Shown: in pieces, positions 32,282 to 41,539 of the stretch | How the letters are laid out: each line of letters opens with the position of its first letter | How positions within the stretch are numbered: position 1 is the first letter of the stretch | Origin: Christensenella sp. UBA6406 | GTDB lineage: Bacteria > Bacillota > Clostridia > Christensenellales > UBA1242 | Assembly: GCA_002438625.1 (NCBI GenBank) | Contig: DJPS01000023.1 | Location: forward strand, 1-56,357 | Reading direction: 5' to 3' | DNA: 56,357 nucleotides | Notes under the pieces: generated by a model | Seen by the model: only the letters and a program-made list of their open reading frames with translations | Databases searched by the model: none | What the model was told of the DNA's origin: nothing | Position numbers and translations under genes: made by a program

Positions 32282-32977
32282 TCAATTACTATCAATTAAT
32301 TTATTAATAACAAAGCTGGCAAGAACTGCACCACAAGCACAAGGATGGTATGAAATGCTACCAATTTTATTTGAATTGTTTTTTATTATCTTATCAGTTT
32401 TCATATAAACAACATCCAAATGCTTTATCCCTTTTTCTTTACATTTTTGCCTTATGATTTTAGCAAACTTATCATATTGCGTTTTATATATGTCGCAAAC
32501 TTCATAATGCGGAATACATAATTTATTTCCCGCACCCATAGATGAAACAATAGAAATATCATTTAGATAAGCAAATTCAATTAATTTCAACTTATTGTGT
32601 ATATCATCTATAGCATCTACAATATAATCGCACTTTTTAAAATCAACTTCATTTATCAAATCTTCGTCCATTTTAGCATTTAACTTTATTAGATTTAAAT
32701 TAGGATTTACTAACTTTAATCTTAGCTCTATTTCATCGACCTTAAATTTACCTACATTACTGGTCAGTGCAATAATTTGCCTATTAATGTTAGAATCATC
32801 AACCCTATCAAAATCACAAATTATTAAAGTTCCCACACCTGCACGAGCAAGCAATTCACATACATAACCACCTACTCCACCAACTCCTATAACAGCGACA
32901 CAAGCATTTTTAATTTTATGGAATTGACTTTCACTCATAAGAAGTTTTTCTCTTGCAAATATATCATCATTTGTCAT
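32282..32977 (-). CDS. tcdA: tRNA threonylcarbamoyladenosine dehydratase (TcdA/CsdL)
   Basis: TcdA is an E1-like enzyme that dehydrates t6A37 of tRNA to the cyclic form ct6A. The 231-aa protein has the N-terminal REKLLMSESQFHKIKNACVAV, the nucleotide loop GVGGVGGYVCELLARAGVG, DFDRVDDSNINRQ, and VDAIDDIHNKLKLI. The C-terminal SISYHPCACGAVLASFVINKLI also fits the TcdA/YgdL group rather than ThiF or MoeB. Its E. coli homologue CsdL is encoded with the desulfurase CsdA and the acceptor CsdE, which makes the nearby iscS and single-cysteine IscU-like gene suggestive. AAGGAAA precedes the ATG. Confidence 0.9.
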   Translation of the reverse strand: MTNDDIFAREKLLMSESQFHKIKNACVAVIGVGGVGGYVCELLARAGVGTLIICDFDRVDDSNINRQIIALTSNVGKFKVDEIELRLKLVNPNLNLIKLNAKMDEDLINEVDFKKCDYIVDAIDDIHNKLKLIEFAYLNDISIVSSMGAGNKLCIPHYEVCDIYKTQYDKFAKIIRQKCKEKGIKHLDVVYMKTDKIIKNNSNKIGSISYHPCACGAVLASFVINKLIDSN

Positions 32978-33032
32978 TAATTTTATTTCCTTCTACTTTT
33001 ACTATAAGTCTTAATTTTCGCAATTAACTACG

Positions 33033-34349
33033 CTAAATTATAAATTTTCTTAAATCATATTGTTTGATATTACCTGAAAAAATATTATCAACGTATGCTT
33101 TTGTAATCTTCACATCTGTTTCAGCTTCGTTATTTCCAGCATTGTAAGATATATCTTCAAGCAATTCCTCAATGACAGTGTGCAATCTCCTTGCCCCTAT
33201 ATTTTCACTTGTTTCATTTTCAGTTTCTGCTATTTCAGCAATTCTTTCAAGTGCATCATCCTCAAAAATTAGATTTACTTTATCAACTTTTAACAATTCG
33301 CTATATTGCTTAACAATAGCGTTTTGCGGTTGAGTTAAAATGTTAAGGAAATCCTTTTTAGTTAAATTGTCCAAATTCACCCTTATAGGAAATCTTCCTT
33401 GCAATTCGGGTATCAAATCTTCAATACTTGAAACATGGAAAGCACCCGCAGCAATAAACAATATATAATCAGTTCTAACACTTCCATATTTTGTTGATAC
33501 TGTACAACCTTCAACAATAGGCAAAATATCCCTTTGGACACCTTCTCTAGAAACCTCAGGTCCTGAACTACCTTTACTGTTTGATGCAATCTTATCTATT
33601 TCATCAATAAAGATTATTCCTTCTTGCTCGCATCTTCTTATTGCTTCAGCATTTACATTATCTTGGTCAATCAACTTATCAGTTTCTTCATTTATAAGTG
33701 CCATTCTTGCTTCTTTAACACTTACCTTTCTATGACGCTTTTTAGAAGGCATTAAACCACCAAACATATCGGTTATACTTATTTCCATACCTAATCCACC
33801 AAGCATATCAACATTTTTTGGTGCCTCTACAAGTTCAACTTCAATAACTTCTTTTTCACATTTTCCAGCATTATAATCATCTGCAATTTGTTTCTTTAAA
33901 TCATCACCGCTTAACTCACTCTCACCGCTTGCCTTTCTTTGTACATAAAGAGCATCCAATATAATTTTATCAACAGTTTCTTTAGCCTTTGTTTCAACTT
34001 TTTTACGGTTTTCTTCTTTAACCATTCTAATTGAAACTTCAACCAAATCTCTCACCATACTCTCAACATCTCTACCAACATAACCAACTTCGGTAAATTT
34101 TGTTGCCTCAACTTTAACGAATGGTGCAGAAACTAATTTCGCAAGCCTTCTTGCAATTTCTGTTTTACCAACACCTGTTGGTCCTTTCATTATAATGTTC
34201 TTAGGCGTAATTTCTTCTTGCAAAGCCTCACTTAGTCTACTTCTTCTATATCTATTCCTTAAAGCAATAGCAACAGCCTTTTTTGCTCTATCTTGCCCAA
34301 TGATATACTTATCTAATTCTTCACAAATTTGCTTAGGCGTAAAACTCAT
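33033..34349 (-). CDS. hslU: HslU (ClpY) ATPase subunit of the HslUV protease
   Basis: HslU is the AAA+ unfoldase that feeds HslV. The 438-aa protein has PKQICEELDKYIIGQDRAKKAVAIALRNRYRR, Walker A MKGPTGVGKTEIARRLAK, the pore loop EVGYVGRDVESMVRDL, a degenerate insertion (I) domain of about 100 residues with the acidic GDDLKKQIADDYN region, Walker B IIFIDEIDKIA, and the C-terminal IGARRLHTVIEELLEDI. It ends in LRKFII, where HslU tails dock into HslV (canonical ends are similar, such as xxLARFIL). It starts 3 bp after hslV. The codY that follows in Bacillus is absent. Confidence 0.96.
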   Translation of the reverse strand: MSFTPKQICEELDKYIIGQDRAKKAVAIALRNRYRRSRLSEALQEEITPKNIIMKGPTGVGKTEIARRLAKLVSAPFVKVEATKFTEVGYVGRDVESMVRDLVEVSIRMVKEENRKKVETKAKETVDKIILDALYVQRKASGESELSGDDLKKQIADDYNAGKCEKEVIEVELVEAPKNVDMLGGLGMEISITDMFGGLMPSKKRHRKVSVKEARMALINEETDKLIDQDNVNAEAIRRCEQEGIIFIDEIDKIASNSKGSSGPEVSREGVQRDILPIVEGCTVSTKYGSVRTDYILFIAAGAFHVSSIEDLIPELQGRFPIRVNLDNLTKKDFLNILTQPQNAIVKQYSELLKVDKVNLIFEDDALERIAEIAETENETSENIGARRLHTVIEELLEDISYNAGNNEAETDVKITKAYVDNIFSGNIKQYDLRKFII

Positions 34350-34352
34350 TTT

Positions 34353-34904
34353 CTAAACCTCCTCAACAACAATGTTCCCATTTGTAAACACACAAATATC
34401 GCTTGCAATTTCTAATGATTTTCTTGCGATATCCTTAGCATCCAAATTCGTATTTAAAGCAAGCGCTCTAGCAGCTGCAAGAGCATAATTGCCACCCGAA
34501 CCAATAGCACAAATCCCGTTCTCAGGTTCTATAACATCACCCATTCCACTAATCATTAGCAAATTATCTTTATCTGCAACAATCATAAACGCCTCTAAAC
34601 GCCTAGACATCTTATCCGCTCTCCATAGCATTGCAAGTTCAACAGCACTACGCATTAAATTGCCTGAAAATTTATTTAACATCTTTTCAAACTTTTCACT
34701 TAGACTAAAAGCGTCAGCAACTGAACCAGCAAACCCAATTACAACCTTGTCATCAAAAATCCTACGCACTTTCACAGCAGTAGCCTTACATATCACTTGT
34801 TCTCCAAGTGTAATTTGCCCATCACCTGCAATAGCACAAGAATTATTCTTTTTAACGCCAACAATGGTTGTTCCTTTCAATAATCTTTCAAAATCTTTAC
34901 TCAT
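34353..34904 (-). CDS. hslV: HslV (ClpQ) protease subunit
   Basis: HslV is the proteasome-like Ntn hydrolase that forms the dodecameric chamber. The 183-aa protein has TTIVGVKKNNSCAIAGDGQITLGE, the VRRIFDDKVVIGFAGSVADAFSL block and the conserved SGGNYALAAARAL. In most HslV proteins the catalytic Thr follows the initiator Met directly, whereas here an 11-residue leader (MSKDFERLLKG) precedes Thr12. TAGGAG before the ATG and the lack of any other start codon in the leader show it is really translated, so processing as a propeptide is needed. The Bacillus ClpQ also has a short leader. Promoter at 34945-34973. Confidence 0.95.
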   Translation of the reverse strand: MSKDFERLLKGTTIVGVKKNNSCAIAGDGQITLGEQVICKATAVKVRRIFDDKVVIGFAGSVADAFSLSEKFEKMLNKFSGNLMRSAVELAMLWRADKMSRRLEAFMIVADKDNLLMISGMGDVIEPENGICAIGSGGNYALAAARALALNTNLDAKDIARKSLEIASDICVFTNGNIVVEEV

Positions 34905-34944
34905 ATAAACTCCTAAATAGTTTTATTTATCAAATATACATTTA

Positions 34945-34973
34945 ATTATGACATAAACAAAAATTTATGGCAA
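34945..34973 (-). promoter_or_regulatory. Extended -10 promoter of hslV-hslU
   Basis: TTGCCA (34968-34973), a 17-bp spacer and CATAAT (34945-34950) with TGT before it, 40 bases ahead of the hslV ATG. No CIRCE or CtsR-like repeat is visible. Confidence 0.6.
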
Positions 34974-35000
34974 GCAAATTGCAAATATTTATTAATTAAA

Positions 35001-36308
35001 TTAAAACACAGTAATTTTATCCTTAATTTCCCTTAAAGCCCTATCAGCAATTTTTTGATATTTTAGACTTTTATCTTTAACTTTTTCTTCTAGTGGTGAA
35101 ATTATACCAAAATTTGCATTCATTGGCTGAAAATTCTTTTCACTTGCACTAGAAATATAATTCGCTAGTGAACCTATTGCAGTGTTTGCTGAAAAATCCA
35201 TAAATGGTTTATGCTCCAAAAATCTTGCCATATTTAATGCGCACATTAAACCACTTGCAACACTTTCAACATAGCCCTCGACACCGCTTAATTGCCCAGC
35301 AATAAAAATATTACTATAATTTTTAAGTTGATAATATTTATTTAATAATTTTGGAGCATTCACAAATGAATTTCTATGCATAACTCCATATTTAATAAAT
35401 TCAGCATTTTCTAAACCACTTATAAGTGAAAAAACTCTCTTCTGCTCTCCAAATTTCAAATTAGTTTGAAAACCAACTAAATTATACATAGTCCCTTCAA
35501 CATTTTCTTTTCTTAACTGCACAACTGCATAATAATTTTGATTAGTTTTAGGGTTTACAATCCCAACAGGTTTCAATGGACCAAACCTTAGTGCATCTTC
35601 ACCACGTTTTGCCATCACTTCAATAGGCATACACCCTTCAAAAACTTTTACACTCTCAAAACTTTTTAACTCAACAGTGTCAGCAACAACCAACTCCTTA
35701 ACAAATTGCAAATATTGTTCTTTATTCATTCCACAATTTATATAATCACCATCACCTTTACCATACCTATCAGCAATAAAGCACTTATCAAAATTTAAAC
35801 TTTCTTTTGCAACAATAGGTGCAGCAGCATCATAAAAATAAAAATAATCTTCGCCAACTAAATTTTTTAACGCATTGCTTAAACCTTCACTTGTCAATGG
35901 ACCTGTTGCTATAATTGTTGGTTCATCTTCATTAATATGCAAAACTTCTTTATTTATAATTTCTATATTTTTATCTTCTTTTATAATTTGAGTTAATTTG
36001 CTTGAAAATAATTCTCTATCAACAGCCAATGCAGACCCTGCAGGAACAGTACACTTAAATGCTGTATCAATAGCAATGCTACCTAGTATTAAAAGTTCTT
36101 GCTTTAAAAGTCCACAAGCATTTGTTACTTCTTTTGTTTTTAATGAATTACTACACACTAATTCAGCAAAATTTTCACTTTTATGGGCAGGTGTCATTTT
36201 ATTTGGTTTCATTTCATACAGCTTTACTTTTATGCCCGCTTTACTTAATTGATGTGCACATTCAACACCCGCAAGCCCAGCACCTATAACTTTCACAATT
36301 TTATCCAT
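35001..36308 (-). CDS. trmFO: Folate-dependent tRNA (uracil-54) methyltransferase TrmFO
   Basis: TrmFO forms ribothymidine-54 in tRNA with methylenetetrahydrofolate and FAD, the Firmicute alternative to TrmA. The 435-aa protein has the FAD loop VIGAGLAGVECAHQL, EMKPNKMTPAHKSENFAELVCSNSLK, the TGPLTSEGL and DAAAPIVAKESLNF blocks, and the C-terminal GQLSGVEGYVESVASGLM. A TTG two codons upstream is possible, but the ATG at 36308 is preferred. No Shine-Dalgarno is seen and TATATT lies six bases upstream without a -35, so the expression signals are unclear. The order topA-trmFO-hslV-hslU matches Bacillus except that xerC is missing. Confidence 0.95.
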   Translation of the reverse strand: MDKIVKVIGAGLAGVECAHQLSKAGIKVKLYEMKPNKMTPAHKSENFAELVCSNSLKTKEVTNACGLLKQELLILGSIAIDTAFKCTVPAGSALAVDRELFSSKLTQIIKEDKNIEIINKEVLHINEDEPTIIATGPLTSEGLSNALKNLVGEDYFYFYDAAAPIVAKESLNFDKCFIADRYGKGDGDYINCGMNKEQYLQFVKELVVADTVELKSFESVKVFEGCMPIEVMAKRGEDALRFGPLKPVGIVNPKTNQNYYAVVQLRKENVEGTMYNLVGFQTNLKFGEQKRVFSLISGLENAEFIKYGVMHRNSFVNAPKLLNKYYQLKNYSNIFIAGQLSGVEGYVESVASGLMCALNMARFLEHKPFMDFSANTAIGSLANYISSASEKNFQPMNANFGIISPLEEKVKDKSLKYQKIADRALREIKDKITVF

Positions 36309-36379
36309 ATACAAAATATAGTGTATAATAACACTACATAACCCCTTATCTATTGTTTTTTATTCTTTTACTTTACATT

Positions 36380-38584
36380 CTAATTTACTTTTCCACTATC
36401 ACCATTTACATTTGCAGAATCGTTTACAGCGACATCACCCTCAGCCATTTGTTCATTATAAGACATTGTATTTCTGCATTTTGGAAAGTTCGGGCAGGCT
36501 AAAAATTTTCCATTTCTGCCATTTTTTATAACCATTTTTGCACCACATTTATTGCAAACAATGTTAGATTCAACAACTGATTGCTTATCTTGCTCTTGTT
36601 TCGTTACACTAGATTTTGTTGCAATGCTTTTTGTAAATTTGCATTTAGGATAATTTGGGCAAGCCAAAAAATCACCATTTTTTCCGCTTCTTTTAACTAG
36701 ATTAGCACCACATTTTTCGCACTTTTCATCTACTTCAATCAATGGTTCTTTAACTCTTTCAGTGCCATCCAAATTCTTTGTATTTTTACAAGTTGGATAA
36801 TTGGGACAAGCTAAAAATTTACCATTCACACCATTCCTTATAACCATAAATGCACCGCATCTATCGCAAGGTATATCTGTTTGTATAGGTGGCTCAATGC
36901 TTGCATCTACATCTTTTAACTGCTTTTCAAATCCACCATAAAAATCCGCTATAACTTGTTGCCAATTCAATTTTCCTTTTGAAATTTGGTCAAGTTCTTC
37001 TTCCATTTCAGCTGTAAATTTAACATTCATAATATCTTTAAAATGTTCACTTAAAAAATCTGATACTTTACACCCAACTTCAGTTGGAACAAAATATTTA
37101 CCATCCCTTTCACAATAATTTCTAGTGAATAAAATTTGAACTGTTTGTGCATATGTTGCTGGACGACCTATCCCTTTCGCTTCCATCAATTTAACAAATG
37201 TTGGTTCGGTATATCTTTGAGGTGGTTTTGTAAATTTTTGCTCATACAAAATATCATTACACTTTAAGATGTCTGAAACAACTAAATTAGGCAATTTATC
37301 TCCACTTTCCGTTTCATCAACAGTCTCCTCATTTTTATAGACTGCTTTGAAACCCATAAAAATAGGAGTGTTTCCGCTAACCCTAAATGTATATTCCCCA
37401 TTTTTTATATCAACGACTAAACTATCATAAATATAATCACTCATTTGACTTGCCAAAAATCTATCATAAATTAATTTATACAATTTATATTGGTCATTTG
37501 TAAGTTCACTTTTAATGCTATCTGGCTTAATGTTTATATCAATCGGTCTAATTGCTTCGTGCCCTTCTTGTGCTGATGCTTTTGATGTATAAACATTATA
37601 TTTTTCTGGAGCGAATTTTTCACCAAAATTTGCTACGATAAAGTCTTTTGCCATTTTCTTTGCGTTTTCGCTTACTCTTGTGCTGTCCGTTCTTATATAT
37701 GTGATTAGTGCTTTTTTGCCATAAGTCTTTGTTTGCACACCCTCATATAATTGTTGTGCCGTTTTAGTTATTGTGCTTAGCGACATTTTTAACTTTTGTC
37801 CTGCATCTTGTTGCATTGCACTTGTAATAAATGGAGGATTTGCCCTTGTGTGCTTAACTTCTCTCTTTACTTCATCAACAATAAAGTCGTTTGCTTTTAA
37901 TTCACTTAGAACTTTTTGCATTTCTGCTTCGTTCTTAATTGTGTATTTTTTGCCATTTTTAAGAACAAGCAAAGTCTTAAATGGCATTTTCTCTTTTTCT
38001 AATATAGCATTAACAGTCCAATATTCTTCAGGGACAAAGTTTTGAATTTCTCTTTCTCTATCAACAATCAACTTTAACGCAACTGATTGAACACGACCAG
38101 CAGACAATTTAGGCATAATTTTTTTTGAAATGATAGGAGACAATTTATAGCCCACAAGTCTATCTAAAATCCTTCTTGCTTGCTGTGCATTAACTAAATC
38201 CATATCTAATGCTCTTGGATGAGCAATCGCATCTTTGACTGCTGTTTCAGAAATTTCATTGAATGCACTTCTACACTTGCTTGACATATCCAAATTTAAT
38301 ATATTTGCCAAATGCCAACTTATTGCTTCGCCTTCTCTATCTGGGTCTGTTGCTAAATAAATTGCATCAGCTTTTTTCGCCAAATCTTTAAGTTCTTTGA
38401 TAACTTCTTTCTTTTCAGGCATTGGCTGATATGTCGGTTTAAAACCATCGTTTACATCAATGTTCAATCCCTTTGCAGGTAAATCTCTTATATGACCTTT
38501 TGTTGCAAATACATCAAAATCCTTACCCAAATATTTTTTTATTGAATCTCTTTTACCAGGTCCTTCAATTACAACTAATTTCAT
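36380..38584 (-). CDS. topA: DNA topoisomerase I (type IA)
   Basis: TopA relaxes negative supercoils. The 734-aa protein starts MKLVVIEGPGKRDSIKKYLG (Toprim domain), with the acidic Toprim DPDREGEAISWHL, SAGRVQSVALKLIVDRE, the catalytic tyrosine in ITYIRTDSTRVS, and three C-terminal four-cysteine zinc ribbons of the CxxC...CPNYPxC type (CDRCGAF, CEKCGAN, CNKCGAK). The first motif reads IEGPGK where most bacterial enzymes have VESPAK, but the catalytic Glu and the Lys are kept. An in-frame TTG start five codons upstream is rejected, because CGGAG is well placed for this ATG. Confidence 0.96.
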   Translation of the reverse strand: MKLVVIEGPGKRDSIKKYLGKDFDVFATKGHIRDLPAKGLNIDVNDGFKPTYQPMPEKKEVIKELKDLAKKADAIYLATDPDREGEAISWHLANILNLDMSSKCRSAFNEISETAVKDAIAHPRALDMDLVNAQQARRILDRLVGYKLSPIISKKIMPKLSAGRVQSVALKLIVDREREIQNFVPEEYWTVNAILEKEKMPFKTLLVLKNGKKYTIKNEAEMQKVLSELKANDFIVDEVKREVKHTRANPPFITSAMQQDAGQKLKMSLSTITKTAQQLYEGVQTKTYGKKALITYIRTDSTRVSENAKKMAKDFIVANFGEKFAPEKYNVYTSKASAQEGHEAIRPIDINIKPDSIKSELTNDQYKLYKLIYDRFLASQMSDYIYDSLVVDIKNGEYTFRVSGNTPIFMGFKAVYKNEETVDETESGDKLPNLVVSDILKCNDILYEQKFTKPPQRYTEPTFVKLMEAKGIGRPATYAQTVQILFTRNYCERDGKYFVPTEVGCKVSDFLSEHFKDIMNVKFTAEMEEELDQISKGKLNWQQVIADFYGGFEKQLKDVDASIEPPIQTDIPCDRCGAFMVIRNGVNGKFLACPNYPTCKNTKNLDGTERVKEPLIEVDEKCEKCGANLVKRSGKNGDFLACPNYPKCKFTKSIATKSSVTKQEQDKQSVVESNIVCNKCGAKMVIKNGRNGKFLACPNFPKCRNTMSYNEQMAEGDVAVNDSANVNGDSGKVN

Positions 38585-38693
38585 TTTAACTCCGTACAAC
38601 TATTAATTATTATGCTAATCACTTTATTTAATTAGCACTTTAACCATTTGCCAATGTTTTTATACGCTTAATAGCATTAAAAATTCTTACAAA

Positions 38694-39803
38694 TCAATTA
38701 CATAGCATATAAAAATTTCCAGGCAACTTCTTTATTATGCCACTTAATTCTAATTTAGTCAACATACTATTCAAATTTTTTATGTCCATTTGCGATTTTT
38801 TTAAAATTTCATCAAAATGCACGCTTTCTACACCTTCTAAAATTTTACGAACTTTTCCCGCATCATCAACATCATTTATAATTTCTTTTCGCTTTAAAGC
38901 TTGACTATCCTTGTATTTAAACCCCAAATCTTCCACAACATCTTGCGGACTTAATGTCATAAATGTTTGACACGCCTTTATTAATTGGTTACCATAAACA
39001 CCACGCTCGTTCAAAATACTGCTAGGAACACAATAAATATTCCTATTTGCATCAGTTGCATAATTTATTGTATGCTTCGTTCCACTCTTTTCTTGTGCCT
39101 CAGTTAAGATTACAGCAATTGATAATCCTGCTATAATTCTATTCCTAATAGGAAATAAAAACTTTTGAGGTTCAACGCCTAGTCTATTTTCACTTATAAG
39201 TAACCCACCACTTTTGACAATCCTTCTAGCTAAATTCGTATTTATGCTAGGGTAAATTCTGTCAAGACCGCCACACAAAACTGCAATAGTTTTCCCTTTA
39301 ATATCAAGGCAAGCATTGTGAGCGATTGCATCTATTCCTTCTGCTAAACCGCTTACAATCGTAAATCCGTTAAACGCTAGTTCCTTTGCATATTTCTCTG
39401 TTACTACTGTCCCATAATTTGAATGCAATCTTGAGCCAACAATCGCAATACAAGAACTTGAAAGTAATTCTAAATCGCCAATATAATACAATATGAAAGG
39501 TGGATTAGCAGTTTTCTTTAAAATTTCAGGATATTCTGGACTATTTAGAGTTATAAAATTAACATTCTTACTAAGTGTCAACTTTAAAAACGAATTAAAT
39601 CTTTTATCATCATAGCTTGAAATTAATTTATTATATTCACTATCTTCCAATACATCCAAAAGTTCATTTTTAAACTTAGCTAAATTCCACATATTTGAAC
39701 CATTTTTCAAAATATGGGCAACTCTTATTTTCTTTACAAGAGTTATATCATCAACTAAATCAAGCCACAAAAAGCCATAATCATCTTTTGTATATTCCCT
39801 CAT
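38694..39803 (-). CDS. dprA: DNA processing protein DprA (Smf)
   Basis: DprA loads RecA on incoming single-stranded DNA during natural transformation. The 369-aa protein has an N-terminal SAM-like helical region, the Rossmann core AIVGSRLHSNYG, IVSGLAEGIDAIAHNACL, AVLCGGLDRIYPSINTNLA, PIRNRIIAGLSIAVILTEA and a C-terminal winged helix (ILKKSQMDIKNLNSMLTKLELSG). A GTG start four codons upstream is less likely than this ATG, which has GTGGAG. It sits between comM and topA as in many Firmicutes. With comM alone it does not show that the organism is competent. Confidence 0.94.
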   Translation of the reverse strand: MREYTKDDYGFLWLDLVDDITLVKKIRVAHILKNGSNMWNLAKFKNELLDVLEDSEYNKLISSYDDKRFNSFLKLTLSKNVNFITLNSPEYPEILKKTANPPFILYYIGDLELLSSSCIAIVGSRLHSNYGTVVTEKYAKELAFNGFTIVSGLAEGIDAIAHNACLDIKGKTIAVLCGGLDRIYPSINTNLARRIVKSGGLLISENRLGVEPQKFLFPIRNRIIAGLSIAVILTEAQEKSGTKHTINYATDANRNIYCVPSSILNERGVYGNQLIKACQTFMTLSPQDVVEDLGFKYKDSQALKRKEIINDVDDAGKVRKILEGVESVHFDEILKKSQMDIKNLNSMLTKLELSGIIKKLPGNFYMLCN

Positions 39804-39895
39804 ACATTTCTCCACTTTAACACTTTCAGTTTATTCACAACAAAAGTTGACAATTCTAATTTTTTTCACAAATTAAACAAATCTACTTTATCAAG

Positions 39896-41425
39896 TTATT
39901 CTTCCTTCTTATCCAAATTTCTATATTGCAATGCTTCTGTAATATGTTCAACTTTTATATTTTCACTATTCTCCAAATCTGCAATAGTTCTAGCGACTTT
40001 CAATATCCTATTATATGAACGAGCAGACATTTCAAACATATCAAAAGCCATTTTTAAAATTTCTTGACTTTCCTCATCTAAAATACAATATTTTTTAATT
40101 TGCTCATTATTCATTTTTGCATTGCAAAATATTGGATCGTTTTCAAATCTCTTTAACTGAATTGCCCTTGCCTTTTCAACTCTTTGCTTTATAGATTCAC
40201 TTGTTTCCTCGTATTCAGTGCTTGCCAAATCTCTATATTGAACGCCATCAACTTCAACATGCATATCTATTCTATCCATAATTGGTCCACTTAATTTATT
40301 CCTGTATTTATTAATCTGCGATGGTGTACATTTGCATTTATTTGGACCTTGTCCATAATAACCACACGGACACGGGTTCATACTTGCAATTAACATCACA
40401 TTAGCTGGATATTCAATAGTCTGCTGAACCCTAGATATAGTAACTTTGGAATCTTCAAGCGGTTGACGCAATGTTTCTATTGCTTCTCTTTTATACTCAG
40501 GAAATTCATCTAAAAACAACACCCCATTATGAGCAAGACTAATTTCTCCAGGTTTTGCATTTCTTCCACCACCAACAAGTGCAGGGACTGTTGTTGTGTG
40601 ATGCGGACTTCTAAAAGGACGATTTGTAATTATCCCAACACTGGAATCTAAAACGCCTGCAATGCTATGAATCTTTGTAACTTCTAACGCTTCATCAAAA
40701 GTTAAATCAGGCAAAATCGATGGCAAACATTTTGCAAGCATACTTTTACCTGAACCAGGAGGACCATACATTAAACAATTATGCCCACCTGCAGCCGAAA
40801 TTTCAAGTGCTCTTTTTGCAACTGCTTGTCCCTTTACAAATTTAAAATCATCAGCAAATTTATTTGTTCTTTTCACATCTTCAAATCTATTATGTTCAAT
40901 TTTTTGTGCTGATTTTTCACCATTAAGGAATAAGACAACATCACTTATATTCTTAAAGCAATAAACTTCTATCCCTTCTATATAACTTGCTTCAAATGCA
41001 TTTTCTTTAGGAATTATAACTTTCGTAACGCCCACATCCCTAGCAGTGATTAAAATAGGCAAAATTCCGTTTACTTTTTTAATTGAACCATCTAGCGACA
41101 ATTCACCGACAAAAGCAAATTCATCTAATTTTTCTCTTTTAATTAAATCTTGACAACCTAAAATTCCTACTGCAATAGGCAAGTCATAAATTGGTCCTTC
41201 CTTTTTTGTATTTGCAGGTGCTAAATTTACCGTAACTTTGTCAATGGGAAACTGAAAAAGACTATTTCTTACTGCACCTTTAACCCTAAACTTAGATTCT
41301 TTTACTGCCATATCTCCCAGTCCCGCAACATCGTAGGAAGGCAACCCGCTGCTTATATCAACTTCAACAGCAACTTCATACCCCTCCAATCCATTAAGTC
41401 CAAAACTTTTTACTTTTGTCAACAT
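39896..41425 (-). CDS. comM: YifB/ComM family Mg-chelatase-like AAA+ ATPase
   Basis: ComM is a hexameric helicase that promotes branch migration during recombination of transforming DNA. The 509-aa product has the N-terminal Lon-like domain (GLNGLEGYEVAVEVDISSGLP), Walker A MYGPPGSGKSMLAK near 213-226, Walker B GVLFLDEFPE, ASMNPCPCGYYG with the conserved cysteines, and the C-terminal SARSYNRILKVARTIADLE. Length is typical. AAGGAA precedes the ATG and an extended -10 promoter lies at 41452-41480. dprA follows 92 bp downstream, so the pair is likely functionally linked. Confidence 0.95.
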   Translation of the reverse strand: MLTKVKSFGLNGLEGYEVAVEVDISSGLPSYDVAGLGDMAVKESKFRVKGAVRNSLFQFPIDKVTVNLAPANTKKEGPIYDLPIAVGILGCQDLIKREKLDEFAFVGELSLDGSIKKVNGILPILITARDVGVTKVIIPKENAFEASYIEGIEVYCFKNISDVVLFLNGEKSAQKIEHNRFEDVKRTNKFADDFKFVKGQAVAKRALEISAAGGHNCLMYGPPGSGKSMLAKCLPSILPDLTFDEALEVTKIHSIAGVLDSSVGIITNRPFRSPHHTTTVPALVGGGRNAKPGEISLAHNGVLFLDEFPEYKREAIETLRQPLEDSKVTISRVQQTIEYPANVMLIASMNPCPCGYYGQGPNKCKCTPSQINKYRNKLSGPIMDRIDMHVEVDGVQYRDLASTEYEETSESIKQRVEKARAIQLKRFENDPIFCNAKMNNEQIKKYCILDEESQEILKMAFDMFEMSARSYNRILKVARTIADLENSENIKVEHITEALQYRNLDKKEE

Positions 41426-41451
41426 TTCCTTGTAAACTCCTCAATAGTGTA

Positions 41452-41480
41452 ATTGTACCAAAATTTTACAAAAAAAGCAA
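41452..41480 (-). promoter_or_regulatory. Extended -10 promoter of comM
   Basis: TTGCTT (41475-41480), a 17-bp spacer and TACAAT (41452-41457) with TGG before the hexamer. Confidence 0.62.
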
Positions 41481-41539
41481 ACCATTTAGCAATATATTTA
41501 AAATTGCATAAAAATTTTGCTTTTATTTATAACTTTAAA

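Noticed and set aside
41480..41520. Long-range AAAGCAAA/TTTGCTTT stem as a terminator of ynbB
   Set aside because: The loop would be about 35 nt and the sequence overlaps the comM promoter, so evidence is too weak.
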